NCBI GenBank assembly: GCA_002633005.1
Contig: NMRA01000145.1
Span: 86,789-150,788 of the forward strand
Source: Phoronis australis
Taxonomy: Eukaryota > Phoronida > Phoronidae
Length of the DNA stretch: 64,000 nucleotides
Reading direction: 5' to 3'
Below, piece after piece: positions 12,716 to 23,466 of this stretch; positions within the stretch are counted from its first letter, which is position 1; each line of letters begins with the position of its first letter. Both the position numbers and the translations under genes were made by a program. The notes below the pieces were generated by a model. It did no database searches. It saw only the letters and a program-made list of their open reading frames with translations, and was not told the DNA's origin.

Positions 12716-13831
12716 GCAATTCATGTATATAGCATGCACGACACAAGAGGAGGTTCAGCACAGGCAGCCCTACGGTAACACATTACCTAGGTGTGCACAT
12801 GCACGGTGCTATTTGGGATTGTACTTGGGGCAAGTGAATTTGTTGTTCGGGCAAGTAAAAATTTCAACTACTTGCCCGAAGGGCAGGTGGCTTAAAAAGT
12901 TATTGTTGAGCCCTGTGCATTGTTGCTATTTTGACATTTGATTGACAGCATTGTAAGTCTCCATCTACACAGGTTTTTTTAGTAAAAATGCTCACCATAG
13001 AAGGCTGTTTTATAAACTTAGATGTAAAAACCTTGATCTATGCATTTTTTGTAAAAAAATATGTGTGTTTGGGGGTATTGCTGGGGGTGGGGGGTTACGC
13101 GTCAGAATCATAGACGCCCTGGAATATTGGGAACCCCATTTTGGACACCCTATGTTCAAAATCCTGGATAAAGGCCTGAACTGGAACATGTGAAAGGTAC
13201 AAAAAGGAAATTCCTATAGACACATGGCAGTCATCAGCGTTTAAGAGTCAGGAGTTGACCAAACTCAATGTACCGGATGGATAATATAGACCAATTTTTA
13301 ACAAGGCTGGGAATATTAAACGTGTACCAAGAATTAGTATACAGGTCCCACTTGAGGAAAAAGGGGTGTAAGATACAGGAATCCCTATAGTCACATAAAT
13401 ATATTTAACAAGTGAAATACCATTTTCCAAACAAAAACACGAGTACATTTCAGGAAATTTATGGATAATTTATCAAAGATCGAAGAGTTTTAGAAATCAG
13501 AATTTAAAATTGGTAAAATCTACAAGTTTTAGTAAAATTCCGATCCTGACATCATTTAAAGTGAATGCATGATCGACAATAATTTGTTGAACAAAAGAAA
13601 GATGTTCACTACATGTGTGTAGTTCAAAAGAATACATAACCAAAGTCAGTCCTCAACAGCTTTGTCACGAATGAATTTGACAAAAACATAATCTTTATAA
13701 ACTCCCAGGATATGATAAAACCTAAAATACAGATTCAAATGGTAGATTTTGTTTCCATAAATTTGAAAAACTGAACCAATTGTTTTCATTACATTCTAGG
13801 ATCCAAGTGGAACAGAGAAGTGGTCCCCAAA

Positions 13832-14821
13832 ATGAATACAACAACAAATTACACTCTCCGAAAATCATGGAGCACCTGGTCAATCTACAGCTACAGTGTC
13901 CTTGCTGTTGCCATTGTCATCACAAATGGCATACTCATCACTGTAATTGGCAGCACGAAATCGCTTCATGTCAACCGACACATATACGTGTTCGCTCTCG
14001 GATTGGCAGACTTCAGTGTTGGATTAATTGCTATACCCATTATACTGATATCTTCCGAGATCAAACTCTCCAAAAATCCGTACTACTGTCTAGCAATGAT
14101 CAGCGTGAACTTCTTTACAATATTTATGTCAGTATGTGTGTTATTCCTTCTCGCACTTGACAGGTGCTTTTTCATCACCAAACCATTGCGGTACCGCATA
14201 TGGGTGACAAAATTCAAGACAATCATGGCACTTGTAATAGTCAACACAAGTATCTGTGTGTGGAGTTTCGCGCCCCTGTTTGGATGGAACAAACTTTCAC
14301 CTGGCCTCATAAAAGTAGAGAATCTAAAGTGTAATTCAATACATATAGTGATGCCAACTTATTTTTTGATATCAATGGTTATATACTTCATCATGCAGAG
14401 CATACAGATCACATGTTTTGCATTCATAGCACACACTGCCTGGCGACACCGAAGAAATGTTAACAAGATGAGATCCTCTGCACAAACTCAACCCAATAAA
14501 CTACCCATAAGTCCCCGAGCTACTGTGGTGCTAGCACTGTTAATTTTTACATCTGCAGCAGGCTGGATTCCACTTATGATTATCAACGCATTAAACTTAG
14601 ATTGGTCCACATCGGGTGAGGTTAAAACGTTTCATTTGAACAAAGAGAAGGATGTATTGATGCTCATAGCACTGTTGACATCGCTGATAAACCCGCTTGT
14701 CTATGGATTTGGAACCAAGGCAATACATGAAGCTACTCTGAAGATGTTCCAAAGTAAATGCTACAGAAGAGAAACACGGTACACTGACAATAGAGAGATT
14801 ACTGTAGTTACATCAGTGTGA
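13832..14821 (+). CDS. Class A GPCR 2, adenosine/MECA-like (tandem copy of GPCR 1)
   Basis: A 329-residue receptor that aligns with GPCR 1 without gaps; most residues are the same. Landmarks share positions: two N-terminal sequons, N32, D60, DRC at 110-112, GWN at 151-153, C167, GWIP at 244-247, NPLVY at 287-291 then GFGT. Changes are scattered, with several in loops and at the outer ends of helices. The ATG at 13832 is used; an in-frame GTG lies 12 bases upstream, as in GPCR 1. The acceptor-like TTCTAG just upstream (ending at 13799) is also kept, so a 5'UTR intron was probably duplicated too. The frame is intact and the gene is likely functional. Ligand unknown. Confidence 0.93.
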   Translation: MNTTTNYTLRKSWSTWSIYSYSVLAVAIVITNGILITVIGSTKSLHVNRHIYVFALGLADFSVGLIAIPIILISSEIKLSKNPYYCLAMISVNFFTIFMSVCVLFLLALDRCFFITKPLRYRIWVTKFKTIMALVIVNTSICVWSFAPLFGWNKLSPGLIKVENLKCNSIHIVMPTYFLISMVIYFIMQSIQITCFAFIAHTAWRHRRNVNKMRSSAQTQPNKLPISPRATVVLALLIFTSAAGWIPLMIINALNLDWSTSGEVKTFHLNKEKDVLMLIALLTSLINPLVYGFGTKAIHEATLKMFQSKCYRRETRYTDNREITVVTSV

Positions 14822-17800
14822 AGACAGCGATAAGCACACAGGATCCAAAATGAGAACTTTCAACCTACTAACATTTTGAGACTCCTGTTTCACCTGAGGA
14901 CAGTCTCCGAGCTATTTAATGGTGTTGAAAGTGACATCTATTTGTTGGGTAGTATAACGCCCACTGTACCATACTAGAAACTGGAAACTCTTTAATGCTC
15001 ATCTGGCAGATGAGAACACAGCAATCTATGCCATCTCTCCTACTCAAGCATGCCAGGGAACTGATGAGGATTAATTTTGTAAATTTTTCTATGGAGATCA
15101 AGAGTCGCCTGAGAAGCAATCCACAGGATACACCACAAGCAAGAATGAACATGCTAGGTACGGAAACACAGCACTGAACAGACTGTGCCTAGTACGTAAC
15201 TGACCTGGAGCATTGAATCCTGCAGAGGCTTTTTTTCCTCACAATACATAAAGGGATGCTGTGGCACAATGAGGATGTAAACCAGAACAATACCTGATGG
15301 TAGAATAGAACGGGTAACAATAAAAATGCCAAATTATTACAGACACGACAGGGAATCCAAGAGACACCACACATTAGCCACAGCAAAGAATAAAAAAGCA
15401 CAGCCCTGTTGGGGAAATTAAAGACTATGTTGCACACGATTTCAGGGTGCTAAAACATGTTATAGAAGCCAATTCTGACGAAATGCGTCAGCAAAAAAGC
15501 CCTAAAAGTCAGCACTTGTGACGATTTAGAGCCGAGTTTTACTCTGCCATTTTAGCTTTGTCGGAAGCGAGATGCATTCAGGAATGATTGAATAATGAGA
15601 CAGTCTTATTTCACCAGTGCTATTTAGTGAGTTTGACAGGGACTGAAAATTGGGCAAACATGGGGTAAAACTCAGGAAATATTGAAAATAAAATGATAAA
15701 TGCAAGAAAACTAAGACACCTCAGTCAGCAACAAAGGCGAAGACTTCCGTGAACAAGCACATATTATTTGCGGTGGTAGTGAGAAGCAATGTGTGATAAA
15801 GTGAAGACATTAAGTCTTGAAATATGTACGCAATTGGAATTTAGTAAATAGATTTTCCAATTTTCCACCACAGTCTTTGGTGACTTCAACCAGACTTTAT
15901 GGCTTGAACAGTTGTAGTTAATAAAACCCATTGGGAATACTGCAAGCCGATATGTCCAGATTCTTGTCAAAAATATTGATGGGCCAGTTTCAGCAATTAT
16001 TGGTGGACATGTGCAATCAAACATGAACTTACTTATCGGAGTTCTCAAAATGTTTTTGTGTTACAACGAAATATAGATTTAATATGGTCATCAATAGCTG
16101 TTAATTTACATAGCAAGTGTAAATGCAAAAGTTGGACATTAAATCTTGTTGTTTAGGATGGTTTTTCAAACCTTAAGTTTCTACAATGTCCTGAGAGGTC
16201 ATGTCCTATAATGGTAACTCTGAGTATCTCAAAATTTGATGAATTTTTAGTCTGTGGAACTTGCAGGCTATTTCCTTCTATCCGTGATTGCTTGGTCAAA
16301 TTAGTTAGAAACACAACGTATACCGACAATGTGAATATCAAGTACATTGAAAATTGCCAGACGTTTTTAAAAATGAGTTTTGTGTATGCATCGAAAATGA
16401 TCCACCGTAAATATCGTGACTTAGGTGTTGGGGAATAACACTGCATGATGCGAGTTATGTGAGCCCCCAAGGTATGCCATTAGTGCAAAGATCACCCATT
16501 TGCAAATTTTTTTGTTTTCACATTTACAAGTTGTCAATGAATACAACTGCACTTTGTTTAGCGTAGATGATGTTCAAACAGCATTGCCGTTTAGTTCCTG
16601 CTATACATTAGCATAGCTGGGGTGTGCAAAGACTTCATTCTTTAAATCACAATGAACAGAAAATAGTATCTTATGCCTCAACAAGTGCAGATTGTAGTGA
16701 AAAAACAGAGACTTTAGTCAAATTTTATAGCTTGAGTAGTTGTAGTCAAAATAGGTCATGGGGAATACCGTAAGAGAATGTGTCCAGATTCCTGTCGAAA
16801 ATATTGATGGGCCGTGTCAGCAATCATAGGTGGACATGTTTAATCAAACATGAGCTTACTGGTCTCAAAATGTTGTTTCATGTATTATGAAGAAATATAG
16901 ATTTAATATGAACATCAGAAGTGTTGTTAATTTTTTTAGTGTATATGCAAAGGTTAGAGCTTAAATCTTGTTATTCAAACCTCAAGTTCCTATGATGACC
17001 AGAGGGGGCATGTACTATAATGGCAACCCTGATTCCCTGAAAATTTGATGAATTTTTAAACCACAATCAGCAGAAAGAGAGTATATTGCGTGTACAAAAT
17101 TAATATACCTCAATAAGTGCAGATTGTAGTCAACAAACAGAAGAGTGTGAAAATGAAGCACTCAAGACTGACTATTAGTAAGTAAGTAATAAATGACCTT
17201 TTAAACACAGCTCCTTACACAGCACAGTAACAAGTCCCCTGTGATTCAAATGTTAAGCTGAGTATTGATGACAAAAGGCCAAGTCGACATGATGAGATAC
17301 GCCTTGTCACTAGATGGCGATAGGGTAGTTGGTAGGCAGTGTTCTGCACTCTTGCATGAATTTGAAGCAGCGGGATATTTTACAATTTTTTGTAAATTCT
17401 TTGCCACCACCATGACATCACATTACCACGGTTGCGCAAAAAGATATCTAAACGATTTGTGTAAAAATGTCCATTAAGAATATCCATGAATGAAAGAATT
17501 TTTGTACTCTATATGAAATACATTTTCTATGCAACAATATCGTTTTAATTGGCCCTGAGAAAAAATAGTTGTATAACGAAGCACGAAAAATAAATAAACT
17601 AAAAGTGCTTAACAACACAGGAATTACTAAAATAGCACTGTGGCAAGGTGGACAGTGAACAGAATATGAAAGAAAAGACCTCTTAGCTCAAATTTCCCTT
17701 GGGTGTTATTTATTAAAACATTTACCCTTTTTCTAATTATCAAGATTAGATTTAAATTGCAAATCGAAATAACATCACGTCTAACTAAAACGTTAAAGCA

Positions 17801-18082
17801 ATTCAAATAAATACATAAATTTGATAGATTTCTATGATAATGCATAGATAAAGACATCTAATACCAAAATAATAATGTCACATGTCTGATGTCATAATGA
17901 GACACTGACAGTGTACCCAACAGTACCACAAGAATTACTTTAAAAAATGACCAGAAGTCTGTAGATGAAGACAAGGCTATAAATAACAACAGGGCGTACT
18001 TAATAAAGGAGCTGGTTCTGCAATCAAATGTGGAGACCAAGATATGGCATCAAAGTTATTTGGATAATGCCATGAAAAGAAG
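14822..18082. other. Intergenic between GPCR 2 and GPCR 3
   Basis: The first 1.3 kb is duplicated downstream flank (matching 5079-7265). A 370 bp segment at about 15880-16260 then recurs at about 16700-17070. The remainder up to 18082 is AT-rich and holds no recognisable gene. Confidence 0.55.
15880..17070. repeat. Direct repeat of about 370 bp, two copies 0.8 kb apart
   Basis: The segments at about 15880-16260 and 16700-17070 share GTGTCCAGATTC-type sequence, AAAATATTGATGGGCC, TGGTGGACATG-type sequence and GAAATATAGATTTAATATG in the same order. A third relative sits at 7085-7270, downstream of GPCR 1. This suggests an extra local duplication in unit 2 only. Confidence 0.65.
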
Positions 18083-19060
18083 ATGAATAGGACTGAGGTC
18101 GAATCACCCGTGTGGTCACTTTATTGCTATAGCTTTCTTGCCATTGTCATACTGATTGCAAATGGAATACTGCTCACGGTGATTGGCAGGACAAAATCAC
18201 TCCACACCAACCAAAATGTGTTCATTTTCTCACTTGCACTTGCTGATTTTTGTGTAGGACTGGTTGCGATACCGGTTTTACTGGTGTTCAGGCATACTGA
18301 CTTCAGCGAAAAACCACACCTCTGCCTGGCTATGCTATCTTTGTACTTCCAGCAAAGTGCACTGCCAGTAAGTATATTGACACTTCTCGCAATGGACCGG
18401 TGTGTCTTCATTATGTTACCACTGCGATACCGCACCATGGCAACGAAATGTAGGGCTATCGTCTTACTTCTCTTTAAGGTAAATGGAACATTGTTTTGGT
18501 GCTACCTCCCATTGTTCGGATGGAACAAACTTTCACTGGGACTCACTACAGAAGAAAATCTAATTTGCCTTCCAATTCATTTGGAAGTGCCTGCATATCT
18601 TCTGCTCATGGTAATTTTTTTCGTGATGGACGTAACCATGCAGGTCATTTGTTTCTCACTCATTGCCTACACAGCCTGGAAACATAGAAGAAAAATCAAG
18701 CAGGTGCGACTGAGTGGTCTGGAAAGGCCAGCTCCAGCAGCACTAAACATCAGAGCGATCATGGTGTTGCTTTTGCTTTTATTCACATCAGCAACAGGTT
18801 GGCTGCCAATGCAATTATTCAATGGCTTACAAACTGAATGGTTTGGGTCAAATCAAGCCAAAGGGTTCGGCTACACAGCAAAAAATGTCCGCGACGTCTT
18901 TGTGTTTGTCGGATTGTCAACATCGTTGATTAACCCGTTAATTTATGGATTTGGGACCCCTGCTGTCAAAGAGGCTGCTAAGAAATTGCTCAGAATGGAC
19001 AATTCTTGCAGGGCAGAGATGTACCGAAATAGAAACATAAGATCAACTACAGCTTTGTAA
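18083..19060 (+). CDS. Class A GPCR 3, adenosine/MECA-like
   Basis: A 325-residue seven-pass receptor, same family as GPCR 1 but clearly diverged. It starts with ATG at 18083 and a sequon at N2. Landmarks: N27 in TM1, LAD with D55, C81 at the top of TM3, DRC at 105-107, GWN at 146-148, C162 in loop 2, GWLP at 239-242, NPLIY at 284-288 followed by GFGT. Intracellular loop 3 is short, and the C-tail is short and basic. The frame is complete and without introns. It lies about 3.3 kb after GPCR 2 on the same strand. The DRC groups it with GPCR 1, 2 and 4; TM3 (YFQQ, LPVSIL) and TM6 (GWLP) are more like GPCR 6. Confidence 0.93.
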   Translation: MNRTEVESPVWSLYCYSFLAIVILIANGILLTVIGRTKSLHTNQNVFIFSLALADFCVGLVAIPVLLVFRHTDFSEKPHLCLAMLSLYFQQSALPVSILTLLAMDRCVFIMLPLRYRTMATKCRAIVLLLFKVNGTLFWCYLPLFGWNKLSLGLTTEENLICLPIHLEVPAYLLLMVIFFVMDVTMQVICFSLIAYTAWKHRRKIKQVRLSGLERPAPAALNIRAIMVLLLLLFTSATGWLPMQLFNGLQTEWFGSNQAKGFGYTAKNVRDVFVFVGLSTSLINPLIYGFGTPAVKEAAKKLLRMDNSCRAEMYRNRNIRSTTAL

Positions 19061-21035
19061 ATCAGTTTGTATTTCTATCAGTCATTACCAGTATATGGAC
19101 TGAACTCAGCTTGAGAAAACATAGGAAGAGGTCCTGAGATGGAGGGGGAAAGTTATGTTTTGCAAATGTCTACAATTAACACAAACACAGGATGTTACTA
19201 ATCAGTCAATTAAGCTTATAAAATTAGCATGCTTGAAAACTGAACACTACACTTAACTGTGGGAGAACCACAATATTAACATGAGCCATCAAAAACATTT
19301 CTGAATATATGCAGGGATATATTATACATACCAAAAGAAAGTATTAGAATTTTTGCACCTTGTTCTTAGATATACCAGTAGCGATAGATACCTTTCGTAG
19401 AAAAACTTTAGTGTACCACTCTTCATCTTCGCCAACAGATGGCTCACTAGAAAGTGAGATGGCTGACACTTTGTGTCCACCACATCATCAATGATAGCCT
19501 TTTTGTTTCACAGGTTACTTTGCCATGTACAGTTACATGATGGCATAACTTCCAGTTACTTATAGTAGCTTTTTATATTACATACTATTAGTTAATATTG
19601 TGGTAACTGTGGACTAGATACTGAAATAAAAAGGAATCAATGACTTATTGCTTGTACCTCTTTGTATTATGGTAAAAGTTACCCAGTTTGGGAGTCTAGA
19701 ATTTAGGACAGCAAAAGTTAATTTTCTCCATTCTGGAATATGAGGATATGGCGATTTGGCGTCATATTTTGAAAATTTCAGACAATGTATTTTCAATCTA
19801 CAGAACCCGTAATTTTGAAGTCTTTCCAGTGATTATTGAATTTGAGACGGCCATACTGCATTTCATAAATTTGGGACAAGCTCCGACCTTGAAGAAAATA
19901 ATCAATTTTTTGCTGTCCCGAGTTACAGAATTTTTACCCTTAATAAAAAGAGCACCAACTTTGTTTATCACAAACGGCAAGGAAATACCAGAAATGCAAA
20001 GTTTTAAAATGTGCCCACCACTATATCGCAAATGGTAAGCTTCTGGGAGCGTAACAACAAAAAAATTGTTCAAAAATACCAGGTAGAAACAGCCATTCAG
20101 TGGTATGGAATTTGTTGAAAATAGAAGGGGCTGTTGTTTGCATAATAGAAAAAAATTGTCAAATTTCATGAAAAAACATGAAGGAACTCTTGAAGATAAA
20201 ACGCTGGAAAACGAAAAAAACTTAAAACTTGCCATGAACGGGCACAACAGTTACTGTAGACGAATTCGTAATAAATTTTGGATGTCATTTGATGCTACAT
20301 TCACAGGAAATAATTTTCCAAATTTTACAAAGATCCTGCCAAGAATTAACAACAAATAAGCTGCAAAGGCAAACTAACAAAATTGTCAATAGGAAGCACC
20401 ACAGAAACTGCACTGAAAATCGACATTCGTTGTGTTCTTCTTGGGAATAGCACATCTGCCAATTTTCATATTGACCCTTCCAGCAGTTTGGAGGATAGAA
20501 ATATAGACAACCCAATACAGAATCAAAAATAACACAAATGGACACTAAATGGCACGAGTCTGTCTTGAAATGCCTCCAGAATAGAGGCTCATTTTCGAAT
20601 TTCATGAAAGTTTGACAAGGAACTCCGAATATGCAGGTCTAAGTAAATGCAAAAAATAGCCAATTGGGGGCAGAGTGGAAGTCACATCAGTATAGGAGTC
20701 CTGTTGTCATGGGAAAACACTTGCCAAATTTGACAAAGATCTTGCAAGAGTTAAGAAGATTCAGCAGCAAAACCTAAAAATGCCACTGGAAGGCACCACA
20801 GTAGTTGAACCCGTTCAAAAATGAACATCGGGCATGATCTTCTCCACAGGAATACTACTGCTAATTTTTCATAATTCTTTAAGCCATTTGATAGATAGTA
20901 AGGTTGATGCCAAACCAGAGGCACATCAAACCAATCCAAAAATGCAAAGTTGCTTCCTTTCTGCCACATTTCACGCGAGGCAGCGGTGACTGGATCTGTC
21001 TGGTCGTGGGGTTTTGGAGAGGCAGCAGATGCCAG
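19061..21035. other. Intergenic downstream of GPCR 3, with diverged local repeats
   Basis: No gene is seen. From about 20040 to 20850 the sequence repeats loosely, with phrases such as AATTTCATGAAA, GCAGTTTGG followed by a GGATAGA-type string, and AATGGACACTAA. The same phrases recur downstream of GPCR 5 at about 35079-35760. Confidence 0.5.
20040..20850. repeat. Diverged interspersed repeat shared with 35079-35760
   Basis: It shares AATTTCATGAAA, CAGCAGTTTGG, ACAAATGGACACTAA-type and AAAATTGTCAA strings with the region after GPCR 5, in loosely the same order. Both lie directly downstream of receptor genes, so they may be remnants of a duplicated flank or an old transposon. Ends are not defined. 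Confidence 0.45.
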
Positions 21036-21259
21036 ACGCCCAGACATAGCTGACAGCACTATGCACCCATGCAAATAGGTGTAAGTGGCCACACACAAAC
21101 TAAAATCCCCATAGACTTAACCACCAAAACCCATGTGATTATCACATAACATTAAGTATGCATAATATTAAATAACAAAATGAAAGTCCTCTGAGGTGCA
21201 ACACTTGGCGAAATCAAAAAATAACTTAAAGGTGATGTTGACGACAACCGGGCTCAACA

Positions 21260-21308
21260 TTAACTTTTTAAGCCACTTGCCCTTCGGGCAAGTGGCTTAA
21301 AAAGTTAA
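21260..21308. repeat. Perfect 49 bp hairpin at one transposon end
   Basis: Two 23 bp arms (21260-21282 and 21286-21308) are exact reverse complements around a TTC loop. The first copy of the element has only the outer arm and a shorter palindrome here, so about 24 bp have been added in this copy to complete a perfect foldback. Confidence 0.85.
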
Positions 21309-22094
21309 TGGGGCAAGTAGTTGAAATTTTTACTTGCCCGAACAACGAATTCACTTGCCCCAAGTACAATCCCAAATAGCACCGTGCATGTGCACACCTA
21401 GGTAATGTGTTACGGTAGGGCTGCCTGTGCTGAGCCTCCTCTTGTGTTGTGCACGCTATATACACGAGTTGCTATTTTTTTAACGATTCTTCTTATAGAA
21501 CATTTATTTATAAGGTGTGTCAAAACACTAGAGAGACAAATTGAAAGAGTAACTCAGGTATCTGAACCATTGTCACACGTTCACAGGCGCCGAAATGAGC
21601 TAGGGCATGAACTCTAGACACTTCTGTGTATTCATTAGTTTATACGCCCTCATGCATTAAACTTGAATTGTTGCTAACCTGAATTTCGTGCTATCCGTAA
21701 AAATCTTGCAGTTTTGGTCATCGGTACCTTGTATTAAATTAAAATCAAATTTTAACATATAGTAATGCCACATATACTTTTATTTTCAATAAATAATTAC
21801 ATTTTTGAAAAATAGATAGACTGCGAAAAAGTCACCCTTCAGACTTCAGAGCGGCAATCCCGAAGACCGTATTCCTCTTCTTTCGGGAGTCGCCACCGGG
21901 AGCCGGGAATTCATAAGAATGTCCTTTGGAATTCCCCCTGAATAAATACCAGGCCTTTTAAACTGCTGTGTAGTGTAGAAAATATGTCATCAATCACTCA
22001 TTTTTTAGCTTTTGTGCTTATCTGTATGACTTAATCCGCTGACGAACGCGGTGCTTCTAACCGTACATGGGTAAACGCCGGCAAAAATCAAACG

Positions 22095-22376
22095 TCATCC
22101 CTTGTTCACTGTCTCGCAGGCCAGAAAACCTAATTCACCATGACGGAACCCATCCCCGCACTCTTTTCGTTTCATATTATTGCTTTGACTCTTCCTGAAC
22201 TCGTTTTTAGCAACTAAACCAATGCCATCCAGGCCTGGACGGCTTCCACGTTTAGACGTTTTGCCAGAGTGCAGACGATCAGTAGTATCACGTGACAACT
22301 TATTCAGAAACTGCAGGGCACGTTCAGAGAATCGAAAGGATTTCACCGCGAGCGTCATCTGTGCACGCTGCATCAC
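22095..22376 (-). pseudogene. Broken zinc-finger exon of hAT-like copy 2
   Basis: It encodes the same basic segment as 11592-11996 (FRFSERALQFLNKLSRDTTD), then drops out of frame just before the TTF-type zinc finger, whose MTFDFCRR and AFVSG parts lie in other frames. The ATG at 22376 corresponds to the internal ATG at 11655. It is a defective transposase remnant. Confidence 0.65.
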
Positions 22377-23466
22377 ACTCGTTCTATTTTCCTTTCGGTG
22401 CTCATTAGAAGACGGGAGTTTCTTTGACGACCACAGGGCTTTTTCGACGGTGTTTAGGCTTGTGTTGGGGTTCGTTACTTTGGAGCAAATGTCGAACAGA
22501 CATTCTTAGGATCTACTTGCCTGTGCGGCTAGCTTTTTAACTTGCCCATCGGGCAAGTACTTGTCAAATTCCACTTGCCCGACGCAAAATCTACATGTAC
22601 ACGGGCAATCGGGCAACCGTTAGTGTTGAGCCCTGGACAAAACAAAGAACACTAACAACCACAGTCCAGACGTACATTAAATGATAAACCAAATTAAAGT
22701 ACGTTGATGAATCAGTCAATAAATGACAGTAACCAAATCAGAAGACCTTGAGTACAGTAAATCCAGAACTAATGATAATTGAGAAACTGATCACGCATTG
22801 CAAATAGACAGTGACATCTATTTACTAATTTTGAAGAGGTTAAATCAAAGCATCATGGAATTAGAGCTCCTAAAACGTAATTCGAAAAATGACTGTCACA
22901 GCGACATCTTGCATCTGATTTCACAAAAAATAAAATTACTCAAGCTATTGACTGGATAAACACTGTATGGAAATTTTATATTGATCAGATGAAAAATATG
23001 ATCTCCAACACAAATGTGATAAGCCAACAAAGTGCAGCTAGAACTAGGTCAATAAAAGAACAACCAACTACGCAGTAAATCTCGAATATCTCAAGAACGG
23101 TAAAATTGTAGTGATCAACGGGTTTCATAGCACTAGAAACGATCTTAAGACACACACCATAATTCAGACAGAACTTTCAAGGTCTGTGCTGAAGATAACA
23201 CACAAAAACTAAATTAATTGGATAGCAGTCAGCAGAAAACCTGAGTAAGTCGAGAATGAAAAGAAAATGGTACACTGAAGACAGCCTGTGAAATGATCTA
23301 CCCACAGAAAAAATTCCTCCAGAGACAGAATAGATAATGGCGCCACAAACCAAAATAGTGCAAAATGGCCAGCACAATGCCATCTCGCCTCCAATTTTAT
23401 CAAAAAACAATAGGCTTTGTGCCATTTAAAGACACATGCTGTGTGCAAATTCCACATTGATCGTAC

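Larger units (their letters stand above)
11392..12915 (+). mobile_element. hAT-like transposon copy 1, internally deleted, 5 bp target duplication
   Basis: The ends are CAGGGCTCAACACTAAC and GTTATTGTTGAGCCCTG, inverted repeats beginning CAGGG. TGCAT is duplicated at 11387-11391 and 12916-12920. Just inside each end lie palindromes built on CTTGCCCGATGGGCAAG. A second copy lies at 21248-22635 in the other orientation. Inside is a broken TTF-type zinc-finger exon (11592 onward). The catalytic part of a transposase is missing. The CAGGG ends and the zinc finger point to hAT, although hAT elements usually duplicate 8 bp. Confidence 0.8.
11160..13177. mobile_element. Foldback element with 10 bp target duplication (MULE-like size), outer layer of a nest
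   Basis: The inverted ends are AGGCCTTTATGCAG and CTGGATAAAGGCCT. The direct repeat GAACTGGAAC occurs at 11150-11159 and 13178-13187, and the paralogous empty site in unit 1 (3463-3472) has a single diverged copy. After removing the element nested at 11392-12915, about 490 bp remain, with no coding capacity. A 9-11 bp duplication is the Mutator/MULE range, but short ends and lack of a transposase make the family a guess. Confidence 0.78.
7530..16110. repeat. Tandem segmental duplication, unit 2 (contains GPCR 2)
   Basis: This is the second copy of the unit at 625-7270, directly adjacent and in the same orientation. It is longer because it took in a nested transposon cluster (11160-13177). 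It also holds unmatched sequence at about 8136-10740, including a MITE. The junction with unit 1 lies between about 7270 and 7530. Confidence 0.8.
21248..22635 (-). mobile_element. hAT-like transposon copy 2, 5 bp target duplication proven by empty site
   Basis: Inserted in repeat copy A with GACAA duplicated at 21243-21247 and 22636-22640. Copy B (around 28137-28146) has the uninterrupted site with one GACAA. The element is the reverse-complement relative of 11392-12915, with ends CCGGGCTCAACATTAAC and GTTAGTGTTGAGCCCTG. It lacks the nested MITE of copy 1. It carries only a broken zinc-finger exon, so it must have been moved by a transposase made elsewhere. Confidence 0.87.
21036..23466. repeat. 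1 kb repeat copy A, split by a hAT-like insertion
   Basis: Bases 21036-21247 and 22636-23466 together match 27955-28978 almost base for base. Small differences include 23 bp near 21150 that are absent from copy B. The 1388 bp between the halves is the transposon at 21248-22635. No gene is seen in the 1 kb itself. Confidence 0.85.

Noticed and set aside
19798-20247. 149-codon minus-strand open frame rich in F, S and L
   Set aside because: Composition typical of reverse-read AT-rich DNA, no domain, and it overlaps opposing frames of equal quality.
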